Source: Breviolum minutum Mf 1.05b.01 (lineage: Eukaryota > Sar > Dinophyceae > Suessiales > Symbiodiniaceae). Taken from it: DNA of 64,000 nucleotides. Below, piece after piece: positions 59,485 through 64,000 of this stretch (positions within the stretch are counted from its first letter, which is position 1; each line of letters starts with the position of its first letter). The notes below the pieces were generated by a model. That model did no database searches, was not told where the DNA came from, and was given only the letters and a program-made list of their open reading frames with translations. The position numbers and the translations under genes were made by a program. The DNA is taken from NCBI GenBank assembly GCA_000507305.1, contig DF239091.1, positions 248,274 through 312,273 on the forward strand, written 5' to 3'.

Positions 59485-62400
59485 GCTTGGGCTAGTTGCA
59501 ATAGTTTTGTTTTGAGTGATGGACTTCATTACTCCGTTCCCGACATCTTTTTGACCACCATTCATTGGGTTGAATGTTGTTCTTGGGTTTTGGCACTTGC
59601 TCTCATGAGTGCCATCGGTGTTGAATTTGCTCTGCAATTGGGCTGTTTTCTGATTTTGCTCCACACTTACATGCTGTGGATCACATCAACAGCAATCTTT
59701 TTTGGGTTTTGCATTGAGAACACGTTGTGCAGTGTTAGTCACCAGAATCATTGTCTCTGTGTCCGTCCAAATGCATTTGGGATGAAGCTTTGTAGTGTCC
59801 ACATTGACCACCAATGTGGCTTTGACTTTGCCTTCTTGAGCACTTTGTCGACCATCAGTTGGAAAGTGCAGCCTTTCACATACTATGTTTTCATCAAGTG
59901 TTGTCAGTCACCCCGAAGTGTTTGGCTGATTATTTTCTTGTTTCTCATACATGATTTCATTTTGAATTCGTTTTTCTTCTGCCGTACCCCTGACACTCAG
60001 GGGACTTTTGCAGTTTGGTGCTACTTCGGTTGTTTCTGCTTTTGGAACTTTCGGGTACTCCTTAAGTGCATGGCAGATTGGTTTGGATCTGGTTTTCGCT
60101 GGTTTGTTGATTTCTCGTCGCCTGTGTCGCCTGTTAAATCCAGATCTGATCATGATGCCATTCATCAATCTCTTGGACAAAAGAGCTGTTGCCAAATCAG
60201 CCACTTTTTGATACTAATTGTACTTTGCTTGTCATCCCACAGATGGCAACCTCATGGATTGACTAGCAGTTTTTGTATGGAGCTCGACACTTGCTTGTAC
60301 AGAGATTTGCAATGGGGCGCTTTGTCAATTCAGAGACTTTCAAATGTGTACCATCACTGGAATGTTATCTTTTGGATCTTTCCCTTTGCAGCCGATCTTT
60401 TTCATCTTTCATTAGATTTCGACTCCTCGTTAGGATTCCCTGGTGAGGGACCACAGTCTTCTTGGTCGTGTTGCACAGCAAACGTAGACGCCGTTCAGAC
60501 ACATCCTGACTGCCTCAATTGGAGTTTTGATGCAGTGGCACTTCAGGAGACTCGTATTAATCAAACAGTCCATCAGCAAGTCTCTTTTGACCTTGAACAG
60601 TGCAATAAATCCCTGATACATGGTGGGCTTCTCATCCCCAAGAAAACTAAGGCAAACACCTATGTTACCCCACATGGTGGTGTTGCCATTATTGCTTCTA
60701 AGGGACTAATGAGAAAATTTTCAGGGGATGATGACCTAACGGGGTTATGGTCTGATCTTGCACTTACAACTAGAATTTCGGCAGCTTGGGTACAAGTCCT
60801 TCCAAAACTACGAGTTTTGATTTTCACGTTTTATGGTGAAACTTCCAGACATGATAACAGCCATCTGAAAATCAATGACTTTTACTTGGAAAAAATCTTT
60901 GCGATTGCTTCACAGTTTGGGGACATCCCTGTAATTCTTTGTGGTGATTTTCAAGCTGACCCCGATACCTATTCTGCAGTAACCTCAGCCAAACAACATG
61001 GATGGGTTGACCCACTTACCAGCCAAGATGAACATGGTAATTCCACCAGACCAATTACCTTCTCGAGAAATGCTGTTTTTGATCAACCCACTGAATTTTT
61101 CTCTTCCATTGATGCAATGTTAGTAAATCGGCCTGCCTCTAGTGCACTTACCTCCATGGAAGTTGGCTACTCGCGTGCAAAACAGCATGCACCCATTGTA
61201 GCTAAATTTGAGTGGCCTAAAATCCTTATCCAAGGCACTATCCTCAATATTCCGGCACCATTGAATCTTGAAAAGTTACCCAAAACAGATGACAATAATC
61301 TTGACATGGGTGTGATGACTTCAAATTCGAAACAGCTGTGGGATAACAAATTTAGTGCACTTTGCCATTCTGGCAATGATGATATGGATTGGGATTTTAT
61401 CAACAAATTTGCAATTGAGACTTTGACCTCTAGTGGTGCTTCCTTCAAACATGGTTTAGCTACCAGAGCTCAGCCGCCGACCTTTACCACTTCTACTCCT
61501 TGTCCAGGGCAAATGAAGTGTGGGTGTGTTTATACAAAAGCGATTGCAGAACTCACAACCTTTCATAAGCAGCTTGTTGAACTTTGTGTTCGTCTTGCAA
61601 GACCGGTGACGAATGTAAACGACTATAATGTGACTCGCATTTTGCAACAGAAAGTTTTGAGAAAAGCATTTCGATTCAAATTAGAGATTCCTTATTTTGA
61701 ACATTTCATGACCATTGCACAGGTTAAAAATCTTCAGAAACAAGTCAGTGGAATCATCAACATGAAAAGAGACGAATCCAAACGGATCAGAATCAGAAAT
61801 TGGAAACAAAAAATGATCTTTGGAACACAAACCAAAAACGTCCATTCCTTTGTGTACAAATGGATCCAGAGTAAGACTCAAATCGAAGTTCCTAATCTCA
61901 TTGTAGATGCTTCAGGAAACATCCTTTACGACCCTTCTGAGGCAATACATGAGATTAATTTACAGTGGGATAAGGTTTTTTCTGCGAATGTCCTTCATCA
62001 AAATCCTGTTGATCTTCTTAGATTCATTTGGCCATATATGGATGAAATTAGACATGAAGCAACAATCCCTGATCTCACTGGTCAGATGCTTCGTCAACAG
62101 GTCCTTCGTCGCAAAGCCAACACGGCGGCAGGAATTGATGGATGGCGAACAGTTGAAATGTATAGCCTTCCAGTCTTTGTTTATGATCAAGTTGCCACCT
62201 TCTTTCGTGCAATAGAGGATGGTACCCGATCGATGCCAAAGCAATTAGCCACTGCAAAGCAAGTGTTACTCAACAAAAATGGACGTGATGATCCAATGCA
62301 AAAACGAATCATCTCACTGTTACCCATTTTCCTTTTAGCCTATACTGGAACAAGATTTCGACATCTTCAGGCTTGGCAACGAACTGTTTTTCCCCTGGAA

Positions 62401-64000
62401 CTGAAAGGTGGAATAAAAGGAAGAAATTTAAGTGAGATTCCTGTTAATCTTCGTCTTTGCATTGATAGTGCCAAAGAAAGTAATCGTTCCTTAGTTGGCA
62501 TCAAACTTGACAAATCAAAATGCTTTGACAGAATTGTTCATTCTCTTGCAGCCGCACTTTTGCTAGGTTTTGGATGCCCTAAGAAAGTGGTCACCTTTTT
62601 CATGGGAATCTACACGACACTGACCAGATTCCTTTGTTACAAAAACTGGTGTTCCAATCTTCCAACTACTGCGTCGAATGGGGTTGTCCAGGGATGTTCC
62701 TTTTCACTTCTTGCAATCAATGCATATATGAGTGGTTGGGCACTTCTTTTAAAACGAATCCCGCATATTCAATTTGCTTCTTATATTGATGATTGTTACA
62801 TTTGGTCACACCTTGAATACATCAACAATCTTGAAGCTGCTTTGGATGTCACCGACAAATGGGACGAACTAACAGGTCAAAAACTCAACAAAGATAAGTG
62901 CCAAGCGTTTGGGACAACGACAAACGCCAGGAAAGCCTTGAAAAATCGTTTTCCGGAACTTGATCATTCCCATGTGGTTACAGTGCTTGGTGCGAATCTA
63001 AATGTCACCAATAACAAAAATATGTCTTGGCCTGAAGAAAAAACACAAAAACTTCATCGTGATCTTAAATCGATCAGAGCTATCCCTTGCTCAAGAGAAG
63101 TTGCTGCACATCTCATTGCCACAAAGGTGATTCCGCAATTGAATTTCATGCCATCCTTGAATTTCATTCCCAAGAAAATTCTCCAATCAGTTCAAGATGA
63201 AATCACCAATTCACTTTGGAAGAACAGGCCTATGTGGAGATCGCGGTGGCTTGTGTTGGGGATACTTTCGTGTCCTTATCGCAATGAGCCATTCCTTGCA
63301 CGTGCCTTTACTACGATCCTTGAAACCATGAATTTTCTTAAGACCACAAATACGGAAAACCGAAATACATGGAAGAAACTTGTGCAGGAATCTTGCATTC
63401 AACAAAACAGCCTCTTGGCATCTTTTATGCAAGCCTGTAGCGTGTTAGGATTGAAAATCTGTGATCCCTTCACACTGCAGATCGAATTGTTGCCATCAGT
63501 TGTTCTGCCCATTCTTGATTGCACAAGACGAGACCTCAAATCCTTGTTAAGCAACCTTTGCAGACATCAGTGTTACATTCGTGCTTGTGAGACCGTTCGA
63601 AAAGACACCCACTCTGCAATTGCACTTCTTGACTTTGATGTTTCAAAACTTGCACATTCTGCACTGAAGAATCAGACAGTAGCCGGAATGAGACTTACTG
63701 CATTTCGTGATAGCACCATTGTTGGCTGCACCGTTACTCATGACCGCTGTTTCAAAGCAGGACTCTCTTTGGAACCAACATGCCGGTTCTGTGGTTTTCA
63801 CAAAGAAACCATGCAACATTTAGCCAGTGAGTGTCCTTCGATACCAGGGGACATGAATAGACCACACTGCCCCAACCTGGGCCCAAATTTTGAAATTCTT
63901 GGGGTTGCCGAAATCTCACTTGAGCATGCTAAAAGGAGACTTGAAATTAGTGATCCAACCAAATTGCAAGTTCAAGCGTGGGCTCCCGACTGCCCTATTG
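59479..64000 (+). CDS. ORF4: non-LTR pol, endonuclease plus reverse transcriptase, open at window end
   Basis: The frame is uninterrupted from ATG 59479 for at least 1507 codons and runs off the window. Residues 1-310 are very rich in Phe, Leu, Cys and Trp, with membrane-like stretches near 36-77, 148-168, 175-195, 240-252 and 295-312. The EEP endonuclease follows: VALQETRI at 353-360, GDFQAD with Asp490, SIDAML with Asp545, and QHAPI with His570, in the positions of the APE-type active site. The reverse transcriptase has a leading AAGIDGW at about 883-889, motif A KLDKSKCFD with Asp1011, motif B NGVVQGCSFS at 1067-1076, motif C YIDD at 1102-1105, a LNKDKC motif D and VLGANL motif E. CRFC...H...C (Cys1435, Cys1438, His1447, Cys1452) is a C-terminal zinc motif. 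An RNase H domain may follow beyond the end. It nicks target DNA and copies element RNA. A later start, such as Met267, cannot be excluded. Confidence 0.88.
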   Translation, partial: MMAWASCNSFVLSDGLHYSVPDIFLTTIHWVECCSWVLALALMSAIGVEFALQLGCFLILLHTYMLWITSTAIFFGFCIENTLCSVSHQNHCLCVRPNAFGMKLCSVHIDHQCGFDFAFLSTLSTISWKVQPFTYYVFIKCCQSPRSVWLIIFLFLIHDFILNSFFFCRTPDTQGTFAVWCYFGCFCFWNFRVLLKCMADWFGSGFRWFVDFSSPVSPVKSRSDHDAIHQSLGQKSCCQISHFLILIVLCLSSHRWQPHGLTSSFCMELDTCLYRDLQWGALSIQRLSNVYHHWNVIFWIFPFAADLFHLSLDFDSSLGFPGEGPQSSWSCCTANVDAVQTHPDCLNWSFDAVALQETRINQTVHQQVSFDLEQCNKSLIHGGLLIPKKTKANTYVTPHGGVAIIASKGLMRKFSGDDDLTGLWSDLALTTRISAAWVQVLPKLRVLIFTFYGETSRHDNSHLKINDFYLEKIFAIASQFGDIPVILCGDFQADPDTYSAVTSAKQHGWVDPLTSQDEHGNSTRPITFSRNAVFDQPTEFFSSIDAMLVNRPASSALTSMEVGYSRAKQHAPIVAKFEWPKILIQGTILNIPAPLNLEKLPKTDDNNLDMGVMTSNSKQLWDNKFSALCHSGNDDMDWDFINKFAIETLTSSGASFKHGLATRAQPPTFTTSTPCPGQMKCGCVYTKAIAELTTFHKQLVELCVRLARPVTNVNDYNVTRILQQKVLRKAFRFKLEIPYFEHFMTIAQVKNLQKQVSGIINMKRDESKRIRIRNWKQKMIFGTQTKNVHSFVYKWIQSKTQIEVPNLIVDASGNILYDPSEAIHEINLQWDKVFSANVLHQNPVDLLRFIWPYMDEIRHEATIPDLTGQMLRQQVLRRKANTAAGIDGWRTVEMYSLPVFVYDQVATFFRAIEDGTRSMPKQLATAKQVLLNKNGRDDPMQKRIISLLPIFLLAYTGTRFRHLQAWQRTVFPLELKGGIKGRNLSEIPVNLRLCIDSAKESNRSLVGIKLDKSKCFDRIVHSLAAALLLGFGCPKKVVTFFMGIYTTLTRFLCYKNWCSNLPTTASNGVVQGCSFSLLAINAYMSGWALLLKRIPHIQFASYIDDCYIWSHLEYINNLEAALDVTDKWDELTGQKLNKDKCQAFGTTTNARKALKNRFPELDHSHVVTVLGANLNVTNNKNMSWPEEKTQKLHRDLKSIRAIPCSREVAAHLIATKVIPQLNFMPSLNFIPKKILQSVQDEITNSLWKNRPMWRSRWLVLGILSCPYRNEPFLARAFTTILETMNFLKTTNTENRNTWKKLVQESCIQQNSLLASFMQACSVLGLKICDPFTLQIELLPSVVLPILDCTRRDLKSLLSNLCRHQCYIRACETVRKDTHSAIALLDFDVSKLAHSALKNQTVAGMRLTAFRDSTIVGCTVTHDRCFKAGLSLEPTCRFCGFHKETMQHLASECPSIPGDMNRPHCPNLGPNFEILGVAEISLEHAKRRLEISDPTKLQVQAWAPDCPI

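Larger units (their letters stand above)
54882..64000 (+). mobile_element. DNA-methyltransferase-bearing non-LTR (LINE-like) retrotransposon, partial
   Basis: A single plus-strand element carries four consecutive ORFs: cytosine methyltransferase, candidate protease, Gag-like coiled-coil protein, and endonuclease plus reverse transcriptase. The 5' boundary is placed at about 54882 because a family D MITE that starts at 54811 stops abruptly after GACTAATATTT and its other arm is missing. The reading frame of ORF1 is already open at the junction, so the element is probably 5'-truncated, as target-primed reverse transcription often leaves. The 3' end lies beyond the window, so no target-site duplication can be read. 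No MITE or stop-codon decay is seen inside the large ORFs, apart from two frame changes. No LTR was noticed. An APE-type endonuclease upstream of the RT in one ORF is the non-LTR arrangement. Confidence 0.85.

Noticed and set aside
61907..62215. 102-aa plus-strand ORF inside the RT region
   Set aside because: It is an out-of-frame shadow of ORF4, which is continuous there.
1..64000. Dinoflagellate spliced-leader relic (motif CCATTTTGGCTCAAG)
   Set aside because: No exact match noticed. Near matches such as AGCCATTTTTGAG belong to family H, and GGGGCTCAAG at about 50667 belongs to a family I tail.
1..64000. CRISPR arrays, rRNA, tRNA, plasmid or prophage genes
   Set aside because: No regularly spaced identical repeats, rRNA core motifs or cloverleaf candidates were found; the sequence is eukaryotic in style.

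Overview
The window looks like nuclear DNA of a dinoflagellate, most likely Symbiodiniaceae or a close relative. This is judged from four things: short foldback elements packed at about one per kilobase, frequent exon-like islands whose 3' splice sites read AG|G, poly-TTG and other microsatellites, and a dinoflagellate-style non-LTR retroelement that carries a DNA methyltransferase. No exact dinoflagellate spliced-leader relic, rRNA, tRNA, CRISPR array or bacterial gene was recognised. One ambiguous base lies at 17526.

Positions 1-54881 contain no long intact gene. They hold at least 18 families of short (about 80-210 bp) inverted-repeat elements (MITE-like; named A to V here for reference only). 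Between them lie short exon-like islands on the plus strand. Several neighbouring islands have good donor and acceptor sites and join in a compatible reading phase: 100-174/244-287/694-735, 19844-19941/20459-20512, 28594-28659/28901-29039/30073-30161, and 47525-47723/51073-51133. I infer one or more plus-strand host genes with small exons and introns filled by MITEs. I do not recognise the products. Several proposed 5' splice sites coincide with the end of a MITE, which suggests introner-like behaviour.

Positions 54882-64000 are one large plus-strand retroelement that cuts a family D MITE and continues past the end of the window. It reads, in order: ORF1, a C5-cytosine DNA methyltransferase followed by a possible ubiquitin-like region; ORF2, a second possible ubiquitin-like segment and a candidate papain-fold (Ulp1/C48-like) cysteine protease; ORF3, a Gag-like ORF1p with a possible RRM-like region and a C-terminal coiled coil; ORF4, a hydrophobic N-terminus, an apurinic-type endonuclease (EEP), a reverse transcriptase with YIDD and a C-x2-C-x8-H-x4-C zinc motif, still open at base 64000. 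ORF3 and ORF4 overlap as ATGA, suggesting coupled re-initiation. ORF1 to ORF2 and ORF2 to ORF3 change frame in overlaps.

The retroelement contains no MITE in 9.1 kb, while the DNA before it is saturated with them, so it is probably a young insertion. Methyltransferase-bearing retrotransposons are already reported from dinoflagellates. The linked ubiquitin-like and protease ORF, the translational layout and the membrane-like leader are the parts that look least described.
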